Source: Paenibacillus barengoltzii NBRC 101215 (GTDB taxonomy: Bacteria; Bacillota; Bacilli; Paenibacillales; Paenibacillaceae). Taken from it: a stretch of DNA of 61,518 nt. Of this stretch, positions 32,618 to 42,241 are shown piece after piece. The first letter of the stretch is position 1. Every line of letters starts with the position of its first letter. Both the position numbers and the translations under genes were made by a program. The notes beneath the pieces are model-generated. The model ran no database searches, was not told where the DNA came from, and saw nothing but the letters and a program-made list of their open reading frames with translations. Location of the stretch: contig NZ_BILV01000033.1 in the NCBI RefSeq assembly GCF_004000745.1, forward strand, positions 1 through 61,518, in the 5' to 3' direction.

Positions 32618-34312
32618 ATGAACCAAAGTCAAATCCCAACCGATACGCGTCACGAGCCGTCCATGTTCTGTTACCAATGCCAAGAGACCGCGGGTGGAAC
32701 GGGCTGCACCATCACAGGTGTTTGCGGAAAGTCTGAGGAGGTTGCGAATCTGCAGGATTTGTTGGTCTATGTCCTCAAGGGGGCGTCATTCCTTGCCTTA
32801 GACAGCGACCTGCCGGAGCCGCTTGACCGGCAGCTATCCGTATTTACCATGAACTCCTTGTTTGCGACAATAACGAACGCTAATTTTGATCGCAACTATT
32901 TCGTGAGCCATATCCGGGAGGCTCTTGCCTTGCGAGATATTGTTAGAAGCTACTGGATGAAGAAGCACTCTGACGATGAGGCTGTCTTACCCGATGCCGC
33001 GCTCTGGGAGCCTAGAGATGAAAGCCAGTTCGCAGGTAAAGCCCAACAGGTCGGGGTCCTCTCTACCGCCAACGAAGATATTCGTTCCTTACGTGAACTA
33101 TTAACCTACGGACTTAAGGGGATGGCCGCTTACACCTACCATGCCTATCAATTGGGTTATACCGACGGAAGGATTCATCACTTTATGCGCCAGGCGCTGG
33201 CTGCAACCTTGGACGATACCTTAACGACCGATAATCTTGTCGCCTTGGTCCTGGAAGCGGGCAAATATGGCGTCGAAGCCATGTCCTTGTTGGATCGAGC
33301 CAATACAAGCACCTATGGTCATCCGGAAGTAACCCAGGTCAATCTCGGTGTACGGAATCGCCCAGGTATATTGATCAGCGGTCATGATTTGAAGGATTTA
33401 GAAGAGCTGCTGCTCCAAACGGAAGGCACCGGCGTGGACGTGTACACTCACAGTGAAATGCTCCCAGCCCACTACTATCCGGCATTCAAAAAATACAGCC
33501 ATTTCGTCGGCAACTACGGCAATGCCTGGTGGCAGCAAACGAGGGAATTCGAAGCCTTTAACGGTCCGATTCTCATGACGACCAACTGTATCGTGCCGCC
33601 AAAGGATAGTTACCGGGATCGACTTTACACAACGGGGAACACCGGTTATCCTGGAGCACGTCATATTCCGGATGGCAAGGACGGGAAGCCAAAGGACTTC
33701 TCAGCACTCATCGCGCATGCCCAAAATTGTCCGCCGCCAACCGAGCTCGAAAGCGGGCAGATTGTCGGCGGCTTTGCCCATCATACTGTGACTCGTTTGG
33801 CGGATCAGATCGTTCAGGCAGTGAAGAGCGGTGCGATCAAACGGTTTTTTGTTATGGCGGGGTGTGACGGACGAATGAAATCGCGGAACTACTACACCGA
33901 GTTTGCTAAGGCACTTCCTCGGGATACCGTGATCCTGACCGCCGGTTGTGCCAAGTACAAATACAATAAGCTGGACCTGGGGGATATTGGCGGGATACCC
34001 CGCGTCCTTGATGCGGGTCAATGTAATGATTCCTATTCACTCGCCGTCATTGCACTGAAACTAAAGGAATTGTTCGGTCTTGAGGATATCAACGAGCTGC
34101 CGATATCGTACAATGTTGCCTGGTATGAACAAAAAGCCGTCATCGTCCTGCTCGCTCTGCTCCATCTCGGTGTCAAGAACATTCACCTCGGCCCTACTTT
34201 GCCGGCCTTCCTGTCCCCCAACGTAGCGAAGGTCCTGATCGACAAGTTTGGCATCGGGGGCATTACGAATGTAGAGGAAGATATGGCCATGTTTCTTGGA
34301 GCTTTGGCGTAA
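32618..34312 (+). CDS. hcp: Hydroxylamine reductase / hybrid-cluster protein
   Basis: 564-aa hybrid-cluster protein; Hcp reduces NO to N2O and hydroxylamine to ammonia and protects against nitrosative stress. The N-terminal cluster motif is C18-x2-C21-x8-C30-x5-C36, the spacing known from anaerobe-type (class I) Hcp and unlike the x11/x6 of enterobacterial enzymes. Hybrid-cluster ligands appear in [27 protein letters not shown] and AGQCND. No NADH:Hcp reductase (hcr) is adjacent. AAGGAGG lies 8 bases before the ATG. The promoter has an FNR-type site at -41.5. Confidence 0.95.
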   Translation: MNQSQIPTDTRHEPSMFCYQCQETAGGTGCTITGVCGKSEEVANLQDLLVYVLKGASFLALDSDLPEPLDRQLSVFTMNSLFATITNANFDRNYFVSHIREALALRDIVRSYWMKKHSDDEAVLPDAALWEPRDESQFAGKAQQVGVLSTANEDIRSLRELLTYGLKGMAAYTYHAYQLGYTDGRIHHFMRQALAATLDDTLTTDNLVALVLEAGKYGVEAMSLLDRANTSTYGHPEVTQVNLGVRNRPGILISGHDLKDLEELLLQTEGTGVDVYTHSEMLPAHYYPAFKKYSHFVGNYGNAWWQQTREFEAFNGPILMTTNCIVPPKDSYRDRLYTTGNTGYPGARHIPDGKDGKPKDFSALIAHAQNCPPPTELESGQIVGGFAHHTVTRLADQIVQAVKSGAIKRFFVMAGCDGRMKSRNYYTEFAKALPRDTVILTAGCAKYKYNKLDLGDIGGIPRVLDAGQCNDSYSLAVIALKLKELFGLEDINELPISYNVAWYEQKAVIVLLALLHLGVKNIHLGPTLPAFLSPNVAKVLIDKFGIGGITNVEEDMAMFLGALA

Positions 34313-34321
34313 CGTGTGCAA

Positions 34322-34370
34322 ATCGAAAGGACCCCCTATCACGTGATGTGAATGAGGGGGTCCTTTCGAT
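34322..34370. terminator. Strong hairpin between hcp and the GH29 gene
   Basis: 15-bp perfect stem ATCGAAAGGACCCCC/GGGGGTCCTTTCGAT between convergent genes. The U-tract is poor on both strands, so termination may rely on stem strength. Confidence 0.7.
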
Positions 34371-34386
34371 TCCAGTCACTATATCG

Positions 34387-35847
34387 TTACTCGCTTAATA
34401 ATGAGAGTTGGATTGCCGCCAAAGTCGGATACTCACGATACTGTTTAAAAACAACCTTCACCCTCCGGGCTGTCGTAACCGGAAGGATGACAATCTTCTT
34501 GTAACCGATTATCGAACCTTCTCCAATCAAACGCCATTCACCGAGAAGTGCAGTTTCCTCGTTGGACTTATCCTCGGTAAGTTCCGATGCCCACAGCTCA
34601 AACGCCTCTACCCGCTGTCCTTGTTCAATCTGTTCCTGTAAAATAACCGCGTTAAATGCTCTCGCCTCCGGTAAAACGATTTGTACCCAAGGCTCAGCAT
34701 CCGACGCAGACGGTCTCCAAGCGCGATCCGGTGTGGCCTCGGCAAGAGCTTCGGCCGCCTCCTCCTGGGAAGCGGCACTCGATCCTATCCATACGGCCCC
34801 TTCGTTCAGCCTTGGATCATTTAATTCCTGGATTCGGCGTCCCAGCTTGGCCAGAACTTCACGATCCGGCGCTGCGATCACCCCATCCCGGTTAGGCGGG
34901 ATGTTAAGCAGGAACATGGCATTACCGCCAACGGATTTCAAGTAGATGTCGAACAGTTCACGGTCGCTCCGCACCTGCCCGTCCTCTTCGGCATGGTAGA
35001 ACCACCCCGGACGGATGGACGTGTTCACTTCAGCCGGATACCACACCCATTCTCCGCCATACCGAGCAATCGCCCTCCTGCTGCCCAGATCCTCTTCCAT
35101 CGAGTTGATCGAACGAGCGAAGGACGGGTCATCGGTTTGTTGCGATTTTTCCGCCGTTTTCTCCGCATCTTGCAAAGCCCGAGGTACAACGCTCCATTCT
35201 TCCCGCCGCGTATGCCCCGCCTCGTTGCCAACCCAGCGGATATCCGGGCCGCATACGCTGATCACGCATTGCGGCTGCAGCCGGCGAATCGTCTCATAGT
35301 AACGGTCCCAATCGTACTGCTGCCGCTTGCCGGAGGGGCCTTCTCCGTTGGCGCCGTCCAGCCACACGCAGCTAATCTCGCCATATTGAGTAAGCAGCTC
35401 CGTCAGTTGATTCACGTAAAAATCGTCATACGCGGCCCCTTCCCCGTAGCTGGCTTCGGTCCGATCCCAAGGCGACAGATATACTCCGAATTTCAGCCCG
35501 GCCTTCTGGCAAGCGTCCGAAACTTCGCGAACCACATCCCCCTTGCCGCCTTTCCACGGGCTGGATGCGACCGTATGCTTCGTGTATCGGCTGGGCCAGA
35601 GGCAGAAGCCGTCATGATGTTTGCAGGTCAGTATGACGGCTTTCATGCCGGCTTGTTTTAAGATGGCCACCCATTCCGTGGCGTCGAGCTGCTTCGGGTT
35701 AAACAGCACCGGATCTTCATGACCCGTCCCCCACTCTCTGCCGGTCATCGTGTTCATCCCAAAGTGAATAAACCCGTAAAACTCTAACTTTTGCCAAGAA
35801 AGCTGCCTGCTCGAGGGCCTGATATTAAAAATTTCGTTTAGATTCAT
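34387..35847 (-). CDS. Alpha-L-fucosidase, GH29
   Basis: 486 aa. A GH29 catalytic barrel (about residues 10-335) has FIHFGMNTMTGREWG, LTCKHHDGFCLWPS, KFGVYLSPWDRTE and VWLDGANG, whose Asp is the nucleophile, plus NAMFLLNIPPNRDG. The C-terminal part (about 345-486) looks like a discoidin-type beta sandwich (PWVQIVLPEARAFNAVILQEQIEQGQRVEAFE). There is no signal peptide, so it acts in the cytoplasm on imported glycans. ATG follows GGAAAGGAATTGTTCTG. No transporter is adjacent. Confidence 0.92.
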   Translation of the reverse strand: MNLNEIFNIRPSSRQLSWQKLEFYGFIHFGMNTMTGREWGTGHEDPVLFNPKQLDATEWVAILKQAGMKAVILTCKHHDGFCLWPSRYTKHTVASSPWKGGKGDVVREVSDACQKAGLKFGVYLSPWDRTEASYGEGAAYDDFYVNQLTELLTQYGEISCVWLDGANGEGPSGKRQQYDWDRYYETIRRLQPQCVISVCGPDIRWVGNEAGHTRREEWSVVPRALQDAEKTAEKSQQTDDPSFARSINSMEEDLGSRRAIARYGGEWVWYPAEVNTSIRPGWFYHAEEDGQVRSDRELFDIYLKSVGGNAMFLLNIPPNRDGVIAAPDREVLAKLGRRIQELNDPRLNEGAVWIGSSAASQEEAAEALAEATPDRAWRPSASDAEPWVQIVLPEARAFNAVILQEQIEQGQRVEAFELWASELTEDKSNEETALLGEWRLIGEGSIIGYKKIVILPVTTARRVKVVFKQYREYPTLAAIQLSLLSE

Positions 35848-35907
35848 CAGAACAATTCCTTTCCAGTGGCATTTCGTTCGAGTAAAAAAGTTCTTAAATG
35901 AACTCCA

Positions 35908-36813
35908 TTATGGAGTGTAATGTGTCCCAGCTCTCCCAGCTTCCGCCAACCTCGCGAAATATCGAATGGTAAAATCACGGAATCGGGCCGCGATTTGCTT
36001 CATATAGCGATCCTTCGGCCAGGACAAGGAAATGGTTCGCTTACACCAGCTTTCTTCGAGTCTGAGCAAGCGGACCCCCGTACCAGTGGATCCGGCCCAA
36101 GTAAGGGCGGGCAGGAAAGCCACGCCTTGTCCCGCACGAATGAGTCCGCGTACGGTGGCCGGATCGTCGCTTTCGAAGCGAATCCGGGGCTTGAATCCGG
36201 CCAGCCGGCAGAAGGCATCTGTCGTTTCCCGCAACGACTTGCCGGAAGGAAGCATGATGAAATCTTCCTCCCGAAGCTCTTTTAAGCTTACCTGCTGCCG
36301 CTGAGCGAGCGGATGGTCAACCGGAACAGCCACCAGAATATCTTCTTCCAGCAAGGAGACGGTTGCCGCTCCCGGAGGGGACTCCGCTCCGTCCGAGAGG
36401 CATAAATCGTAGTTCGTCCGAGTGTCCAGCGGGGAAACATGCTGCAGCAAGTTGAATTGAGCCTGTGGACATTCCGCGCGAAAATCCGCCAACAAGTCTG
36501 GCAGCAAATGCGAGGATACCCGGACGTCCAGCGTAAGAACGGGAGAGGCGAGTCCGCTGGCATCCTGCAGCTGGCGCTTCCCATCCTCGAGCGCGTCCAA
36601 AGCAAGATCTACCTGCTGAAGAAACCTTCTGCCATGCTCGTTTAAGCGGATTGTCTTGCGTTCCCGGTGGAACAACTCGGTCCCAAGCTCCGCTTCCAGG
36701 GATGCAATCATTTTACTTAGTGCCGGCTGCGAGATATGCAAGCTTTGGGCTGCTTTCGTCATATGCTCCAAACGAGCCACTGTCTGAAAATACTTCAGCT
36801 GCAACAACTCCAC
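35908..36813 (-). CDS. LysR family transcriptional regulator
   Basis: 301 aa. The N-terminal winged helix (LLQLKYFQTVARLEHMTKAAQSLHISQPALSKMIASLEAELGTELFHRERK, about residues 3-53) is typical LysR, followed by a substrate-binding domain. The start is GTG with AGGAGG upstream. It is divergent from the carboxylesterase/TauE pair, the usual arrangement for a LysR regulator and its target. The effector is unknown. A short palindrome (ACTCCATAATGGAGT) overlaps its stop codon and is followed by a T run, a possible weak terminator. Confidence 0.92.
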   Translation of the reverse strand: MELLQLKYFQTVARLEHMTKAAQSLHISQPALSKMIASLEAELGTELFHRERKTIRLNEHGRRFLQQVDLALDALEDGKRQLQDASGLASPVLTLDVRVSSHLLPDLLADFRAECPQAQFNLLQHVSPLDTRTNYDLCLSDGAESPPGAATVSLLEEDILVAVPVDHPLAQRQQVSLKELREEDFIMLPSGKSLRETTDAFCRLAGFKPRIRFESDDPATVRGLIRAGQGVAFLPALTWAGSTGTGVRLLRLEESWCKRTISLSWPKDRYMKQIAARFRDFTIRYFARLAEAGRAGTHYTP

Positions 36814-36834
36814 TCCGATCTGGCCTCCTGCTTC

Positions 36835-36850
36835 ATAACCAATCAGTTAT
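36835..36850. promoter_or_regulatory. Candidate LysR operator in the divergent region
   Basis: ATAACCAATCAGTTAT, a 5-bp inverted repeat with 6-bp spacer, lies in the 125-bp region between the LysR gene and the carboxylesterase gene, next to an AT-rich stretch with TATATATTATGG. Confidence 0.45.
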
Positions 36851-36937
36851 GATCTTTATAAACAAATATATATTATGGTTCATCAACATAAGCAAGCTAT
36901 AATAGTCACAACAACGACAGGACAGGAGAGAATCCTC

Positions 36938-38422
36938 TTGATTGTACAGACGTTATCAGGCAAGGTTGAGGGCGTTAAGCTAGATGGCGCCTACGTTTTC
37001 CGTGGCATTCCTTATGCCGCTCCAACGGGAGGATCACGAAGATTCAAGCCGCCGGCTCCCCCGCTTCCCTGGCAAGGCGTACGGCGATGTGATCGGTATG
37101 GTCATGCTGCCCCTCAGAATCCTGCTCAGGAAGGCCTTCTAGCGGAGCTAACGCAGTCCGAAGATTGCTTGGTTCTGAACGTATGGATGCCGGAGGACTT
37201 CGGCGATGAGCTGAAGCCCGTAATGGTCTATATTCACGGCGGCGGATTCGTATCGGGAACCGGCGCGGATTGTGACGGTTCCAAATACGCGTCGGAGGAA
37301 GGGATCGTCTATGTATCGATCAACTATCGGCTGGGGGCATTGGGTTTCTTGGAGTTGAGTGAGTTACTGGGCGAAGAATACGCGAGCTCGGGCAATAATG
37401 GCATGCTTGATATTGTCGCTGCCCTGCGGTGGGTTCAGCACAATATCGCCGCTTTTGGCGGCGACCCGTCGCGCGTCACGGTGATCGGGAACTCCGCTGG
37501 CGCCAAATGCGTGGCTTCGCTGTACGTCATGCCCAAGGCGCGCAGCCTGTTTCACCGAGCCATCGCCCAAAGCGGAGCCACGCAAGCGATACGCGATCGC
37601 AAGACGGCTAACATAACAACACGAAGACTACTGGAGCAGCTAAACATATCACCGGCAGATGCGCACCGATTGTTCGAGCTTCCCGCAGAGAAACTAATTG
37701 AAGCCCAATCGGCGGTTGGCTTCGATACCTCGCGCGGTCTGCATATGTTTGGCCCAGTGGCCGATGGGTTCATGATCCCTATGGATCCGCTGGCGAGCCT
37801 TGAAGGTAGTGAGGGGCTGCCGCCGCTCTTGATCGGGTCCAACGAGGATGAGGCAGCGATCTTTATCCATAATGATCCGTTGCTAAGATCTCCGGACCGG
37901 GAGACGCTGGAGAGATTATTTGGAATCAATGCGGAAGTGGCATGGATGGCTTATCAGCACTACCAGACATTGATGACACCAGAAGCTGCATGGAATCGAA
38001 CGTTAACCGAGCACCTGTACGCCATAGGGGCCATGCAGTTCGCGGAAGCGGTAGCTTCAGCGGGAGCGCCCGTATGGATGTACCGGCTTCGGTGCGGCGG
38101 AAGACTGGGAGCGATCCACGGGTTTGAAGGAAGCCTAATCCAAACGGCCTTAGCCGCAGGTGACCCCGGCTCCATCCCTGCGCTCCCCTCCGACGATCCG
38201 TATTTGGTGACAGCTGAAATGAATGGACTTGCCCGCGGGATGAGGGCGGCTTGGTGTGCTTTTATCCGCAATGGTGACCCGAATACGGATCTTTTACCCG
38301 CGTGGCCTGTCTACGGAGCAAATCATGCCACCATGGTGCTGGACCTCGTAAGCTCTGTGCATCAGGACTTGCCGGCTCCTGCGGGGATCTGCGTTCCTCA
38401 CCCGGTTTGGAGGATGCCTTGA
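36938..38422 (+). CDS. Type B carboxylesterase (PnbA-like)
   Basis: 494-aa alpha/beta hydrolase of the carboxylesterase B family. Motifs: FRGIPYAAP near residue 20, EDCLVLNVWMP near 80, VYIHGGGF (oxyanion hole) near 100, and the nucleophile elbow GNSAGA near 185, where Glu-Ser-Ala-Gly-Gly is usual. The Glu/His partners are probably at IGSNEDEAAIF and AIHGFE. The substrate is unknown. The start is TTG at 36938 with AGGAG 10 bases upstream. Its stop overlaps the TTG of the TauE gene; divergent from a LysR gene. Confidence 0.9.
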   Translation: MIVQTLSGKVEGVKLDGAYVFRGIPYAAPTGGSRRFKPPAPPLPWQGVRRCDRYGHAAPQNPAQEGLLAELTQSEDCLVLNVWMPEDFGDELKPVMVYIHGGGFVSGTGADCDGSKYASEEGIVYVSINYRLGALGFLELSELLGEEYASSGNNGMLDIVAALRWVQHNIAAFGGDPSRVTVIGNSAGAKCVASLYVMPKARSLFHRAIAQSGATQAIRDRKTANITTRRLLEQLNISPADAHRLFELPAEKLIEAQSAVGFDTSRGLHMFGPVADGFMIPMDPLASLEGSEGLPPLLIGSNEDEAAIFIHNDPLLRSPDRETLERLFGINAEVAWMAYQHYQTLMTPEAAWNRTLTEHLYAIGAMQFAEAVASAGAPVWMYRLRCGGRLGAIHGFEGSLIQTALAAGDPGSIPALPSDDPYLVTAEMNGLARGMRAAWCAFIRNGDPNTDLLPAWPVYGANHATMVLDLVSSVHQDLPAPAGICVPHPVWRMP

Positions 38423-39192
38423 TTCCGCTGCTCGAAGTTGCCTTGGTCATGTTGGCGCTTGGCCTGCTCCTTGGCTTCGTAGGCGCCGGCGGATCGGGAT
38501 TTATTATTTCAATTCTAACCGTTGTGTTCGGTTACCCGATTCATACAGCGCTAGGGACTGCACTCGCGGCCATGTTCTTCTCATCCTTCTCCGGTTCGAT
38601 CAGCCATTACCGGGAAGGGAATATGAAGCTGCGGCCCGGGGTGGTCGTCGGCTTAACCGGTGCAGCGGGTGCGTGGATCAGCTCCGGTTGGTCCTCCCTG
38701 ATTCCCGAAGATCAGCTGGGATACTTGACCTCCGGCATGCTGTTTGCTTCCGGATTCGCCCTATGGTTTCGCATGGCCTATGTCTCCCGGCGACCGCAGA
38801 CGCCCGAGAGCATGAACGCCGCCTCCCCCGTCCAAGGCTGGCGGTTCTGGGTGAATGCACCGCTCGTTGGCTTCCTGACCGGCGCTTTATCAGGGCTGTT
38901 CGGCATCGGGTCGACCCCTTTCATCCAACTGGGGCTGATGTTGCTCCTTGGAATGTCCATGCGATATGCCGCCGGTACAACGATGCTGGTCATCATGCCG
39001 ATTGCCCTCGCCGGAGGGGCCGGTTACTTTACCATCGGTTACTTGGATGTGCATTTGCTCGCTGCCGTTGTCATCGGTACGATGAGCGGCGCGTATATTG
39101 GCGCCACGTTCACGAAGCGCGTACCTGCGGCTTGGCTCAAAACGTGCATGGTGCTCACTCCGATGCTGGGCGGTGCCATTCTCTTGCTATAG
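38419..39192 (+). CDS. TauE/SafE family anion exporter
   Basis: 257-aa integral membrane protein of the TauE/SafE (sulfite/organosulfonate exporter) family. It has about eight helices and the two repeated glycine-rich motifs GFVGAGGSGFIISIL (start) and GLFGIGSTPFIQLGLML (second half). The start is TTG at 38419 (GGAGG 5 bases before), overlapping the esterase stop as TTGA, so translation is coupled. The coupling suggests it exports a product of the esterase, perhaps a carboxylic or sulfonic acid (inference). Confidence 0.87.
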   Translation: MIPLLEVALVMLALGLLLGFVGAGGSGFIISILTVVFGYPIHTALGTALAAMFFSSFSGSISHYREGNMKLRPGVVVGLTGAAGAWISSGWSSLIPEDQLGYLTSGMLFASGFALWFRMAYVSRRPQTPESMNAASPVQGWRFWVNAPLVGFLTGALSGLFGIGSTPFIQLGLMLLLGMSMRYAAGTTMLVIMPIALAGGAGYFTIGYLDVHLLAAVVIGTMSGAYIGATFTKRVPAAWLKTCMVLTPMLGGAILLL

Positions 39193-39210
39193 ACCGTCGA
39201 TCCCCAAAGA

Positions 39211-39245
39211 AACGAAGGACCCTCTGATGAGGGTCCTTCGTTTTT
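39211..39245. terminator. Bidirectional rho-independent terminator
   Basis: AACGAAGGACCCTC/GAGGGTCCTTCGTT perfect stem, TGAT loop, then TTTTT on the plus strand. It lies between tauE and the convergent cueP gene. Confidence 0.9.
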
Positions 39246-39253
39246 GGATTAAA

Positions 39254-39802
39254 TTAGCTAAGCTGCAGTGTCGTAATGCACGTTTGATCTCCATCAAACG
39301 TAGAGATTTCCGATTCCGCGGTTTTACCGTCCTGACTGACTTGAATCAAGTACGTTTGATCGCGCGGCAGCCACAGGTCGATAAATCCGTTTGCTTGGGA
39401 CGTCATCTTCTGGTCCACCACGGTATTCCCCTTTGCATCGGTGACAGTGACTTGAAACTCTTGCTCGCTCATCTCACCGCGGCATCCGGTCAAGCTATGG
39501 ATCTCACAAGGATGGGTCTGATTCTCGTAAGGCGCGATCGAGACGAAAAATTCGTCCTTCGGCAGTTCATACGTCTTCGAGTCTCCCTTATCCCCGTCTA
39601 CGATCAAATGGCTGGACGTAATCGAAGCGGACTTCGCGCTGAGTTTCCCTATGCTGTAATCATGAACCATCTGCTTGATGATCTGGGCGTCTATAGCGTT
39701 CGATTCCGTTTGCTTATCGGCTTGACCCGTGAGGAGAAAATAGCTTCCCAACGCGGCAAGCACTATGACCCCGGCCGCTGCCAAGATGGTATTGCGTTTC
39801 AT
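39254..39802 (-). CDS. CueP family metal-binding protein
   Basis: 182 aa. The N-terminal membrane anchor (about residues 5-24) precedes a domain with KDEFFVSIAPYENQTHPCEIHSLTGCRGE, FIDLWLPRDQTYLI and a final DGDQTCITTLQLS. The three Cys and one His in these blocks are the metal ligands expected of CueP, a copper-binding extracytoplasmic protein first studied in Salmonella. No copper ATPase or CueR-type gene is adjacent. ATG follows AAAGGGTGCCGATAA. Confidence 0.85.
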   Translation of the reverse strand: MKRNTILAAAGVIVLAALGSYFLLTGQADKQTESNAIDAQIIKQMVHDYSIGKLSAKSASITSSHLIVDGDKGDSKTYELPKDEFFVSIAPYENQTHPCEIHSLTGCRGEMSEQEFQVTVTDAKGNTVVDQKMTSQANGFIDLWLPRDQTYLIQVSQDGKTAESEISTFDGDQTCITTLQLS

Positions 39803-39875
39803 TTATCGGCACCCTTTCGTTCTCTCGTATTCAATTGCTTGTTCCTTTTTGAACAATCCAATTATAGCATAATCT

Positions 39876-40955
39876 TCACAATGTTTCCCATTGTGATCGG
39901 AGGAACAGCTTGTAAATCCGCCTCCAGGCAATTTTCAACAGCATATACACCGGAATGACGATCAACATTCCAATGATTCCAAACCAATTACCGCTACCCA
40001 ACACGAGCAAAATCGTTGTCACTGGGTGGATGTCCAGCTTTTTACCGAACACGTAGGGGGAGATCACATTATCCTGAATCTGCTGCGCCACCAAAATAAT
40101 CACCAACGCCCAAATGCCGGTAGACGGCGACTCAATGAGGCCGATAATAACAATGGGAATCGCCGAGATAATCGCTCCAAACAGAGGGATAAAATTCATA
40201 ATCACCGCAATCGTCGTCAATAACAACGCATACGGCAGCCCGATGATCAAGAAGCCTATAAACATCAGCACACCCAAAGCGGCATTGACGATCACCCGGC
40301 CGATAATATAATCATTTAACGCCTTATCCATTTCAGTCGCAGCGCGATACACTTCTTTCCGATAGCGAATGGGCGAGAGCTTGACCAGACTGCGTTTGAA
40401 GCGATGCCCTTCCTTCAGCATGTAGTAGAGCAGGATCGGGAACGTAAACATCACAATCGCAAACTGGGACAGGAAAGAGAAGAAACTGCTCAAGTAATTG
40501 GTCAAAAAGGTGATCCCCTGGCTCAAATACTTTGAAAAATCAGCGGCTAATCCGGAGTCTGAAGGAAGAATGGACGCTAGGAACGGCAGATCTCCCCATT
40601 CCTGCAATCGCTCCTCAAGCAAGCTGATAAACTGAGGGATGTTTTGTACTAAATTAATCAATTGGGCTTGCAACATCGGCCAGACCACCGCGATAAAGGC
40701 CATCGCCAAGATCGCCAAGACGACATAAAGAATCAAGATCGCCAAAGACCGACGGATCTTATGTTTCTCCATATACTGAACCAGAGGGCGAAGCAAATAG
40801 TAAAAGAATCCGGACAGCAAGATCGGAATCATCAGGGCCCCGATCACAGCCTCCATTGGACGGAAAAACGGCCTCACGAGGGAGAATACATACACGATGG
40901 CCAGCAGAATTAAAACGAACTTTGCTCCACGTGTCCACCTTTCCAACAAATTCAT
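39876..40955 (-). CDS. AI-2E family transporter (YtvI/YdbI-type permease)
   Basis: 359-aa membrane protein with about eight helices and the family-typical long extracytoplasmic region after helix 3 (INLVQNIPQFISLLEERLQEW). The C-terminal half has NFIPLFGAIISAIPIVIIGL and QQIQDNVISPYVFGKKLDIHPVTTIL, the diagnostic AI-2E motif. Family members include TqsA and Na+/H+ antiporters; the substrate here is unknown. The ATG is preceded by AGGTGATGATGA. Confidence 0.9.
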   Translation of the reverse strand: MNLLERWTRGAKFVLILLAIVYVFSLVRPFFRPMEAVIGALMIPILLSGFFYYLLRPLVQYMEKHKIRRSLAILILYVVLAILAMAFIAVVWPMLQAQLINLVQNIPQFISLLEERLQEWGDLPFLASILPSDSGLAADFSKYLSQGITFLTNYLSSFFSFLSQFAIVMFTFPILLYYMLKEGHRFKRSLVKLSPIRYRKEVYRAATEMDKALNDYIIGRVIVNAALGVLMFIGFLIIGLPYALLLTTIAVIMNFIPLFGAIISAIPIVIIGLIESPSTGIWALVIILVAQQIQDNVISPYVFGKKLDIHPVTTILLVLGSGNWFGIIGMLIVIPVYMLLKIAWRRIYKLFLRSQWETL

Positions 40956-41162
40956 TCATCATCACCTATCTTTGTATAATTCGTTGTGAAAAAGTTCTCT
41001 ATTCTATATTATTGGTTTTCAGATCAAAAATAAAATTCGTTGGAATGAACCCCCGATCGATCGAGGTTGGGAGAGCTTTACGTTCATGTTAGCGATAAAC
41101 GTTATGATGTGAACAAGAAGATAAAATGGGGGGATTTCGACTAAAAAGTTCCGCTATCTAAA

Positions 41163-41197
41163 ATAGGAGAAGAGCGGTCCTAGCCGTCTTCTCCTAT
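41163..41197 (-). terminator. Terminator of the oxidoreductase gene
   Basis: ATAGGAGAAGA/TCTTCTCCTAT stem with an inner GCGG/CCG pairing; on the minus strand it is followed by TTTTAG. Confidence 0.75.
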
Positions 41198-41223
41198 CTC
41201 TGAAATCGAAATGCCGGATTAGC

Positions 41224-42195
41224 TTAATTGATGGTAAACACAACACGTGGTTTACCAGAAGAGTCACCCCAAACACTTTCAACCGATGAAAGTGGTACAA
41301 CTTTTGTATTAACCTGTAGATTTGCTGTCTTAACTATTTCATAAACATTTCGAATTGCCTCAAAAAACTTAGGCATGATTACGCTACCCAGACCACTACC
41401 CAGTATTTGGACAGCTGATGAACGAAGCACTGAGCTTGGCAAATCAATATTCTCTTGGCCACTAGACGCGCCAACATTCACAAAACGTACGATATGCCCC
41501 TTAGGGATACACTTATAAACGGTCATGATAATGGATCTAGCGCTTTCTCCCCACAAATAGTCGATAATCACATCGATACCTTCAGCAAACTGTTCCTCTA
41601 ATGCCTTTTCAAACTTCTGAACGCCCTCCGTGCCATCCAACTGAAATGGGACAACGACATCAGCACCTAAAGCATGTAGCTCTTGAAGTTCACGTTCATT
41701 TCGACCCGTTGCAATAACTTTCTTGGCACCAAGATGCTTCGCAATTTGAACAGCAAGCCGCCCCGCAGTGCCTGTAGCACCGTTAATCAAAACCGTTTCA
41801 TTCGGTTGTAAATGGGCGCGGTCATTCAATGCGACCCAACTTGACATGGCTGGATTCGGAATGGCAGCTGCTGTAATATCATCGACTGTATCGGGGATCT
41901 TCACCATGTAATCTGGTCGAACAAGGGTCTGCTCGGCCAGTGCACCATATGGAGCTTCTGGCAATAAGAAATAAACACGTTGACCATCAGCCGTAATTCC
42001 AACCCCTTCGGCACCTGCAACCTTAGGATAAACGGCATCTGCACTGTAGTGGTTCCCTTCTGAGAGAGCTCTGCTCAAATTACTTAACGCTGAAGCCTTC
42101 ACATGAACTAATACCTTACCATCGGTCGCTACTGGGGTGTCAAATTCACCATAAACCGGGGATTGCCCTTTTGCATGAATGATTGCTGCTTTCAT
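41224..42195 (-). CDS. Zinc-independent MDR quinone oxidoreductase-like protein
   Basis: 323-aa medium-chain dehydrogenase/reductase without the structural zinc Cys cluster. The N-terminal GroES-like fold (about residues 1-110: AGAEGVGITADGQRVYF) is followed by an NAD(P) Rossmann domain with GATGTAGRLAVQIAKHLGA near 138 and RNERELQELHALGADVVV. It probably reduces quinones or enones with NADPH. The gene and its upstream region are visibly more AT-rich than the neighbours, a sign of transfer. A 15-bp palindrome lies 32 bp upstream of the ATG. Confidence 0.87.
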   Translation of the reverse strand: MKAAIIHAKGQSPVYGEFDTPVATDGKVLVHVKASALSNLSRALSEGNHYSADAVYPKVAGAEGVGITADGQRVYFLLPEAPYGALAEQTLVRPDYMVKIPDTVDDITAAAIPNPAMSSWVALNDRAHLQPNETVLINGATGTAGRLAVQIAKHLGAKKVIATGRNERELQELHALGADVVVPFQLDGTEGVQKFEKALEEQFAEGIDVIIDYLWGESARSIIMTVYKCIPKGHIVRFVNVGASSGQENIDLPSSVLRSSAVQILGSGLGSVIMPKFFEAIRNVYEIVKTANLQVNTKVVPLSSVESVWGDSSGKPRVVFTIN

Positions 42196-42226
42196 CCGGC
42201 ATGTTCCTTTCTTTTATATAGTCAAC

Positions 42227-42241
42227 TTATAAACAGTTTAT
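42227..42241. promoter_or_regulatory. Candidate operator upstream of the oxidoreductase gene
   Basis: TATAAACAGTTTATA is a perfect 7-1-7 palindrome just upstream of the gene's ribosome binding site. About 20 bp farther lies CTTACTT-N19-AAGTAAG (42243-42275). Such sites in front of quinone reductases often bind HxlR- or MarR-type redox sensors (inference). Confidence 0.5.

Noticed and set aside
35901..35915. Palindrome ACTCCATTATGGAGT at the LysR stop codon
   Set aside because: It may be a weak terminator, but the T run is 11 bases away, so it was not listed as a separate feature.
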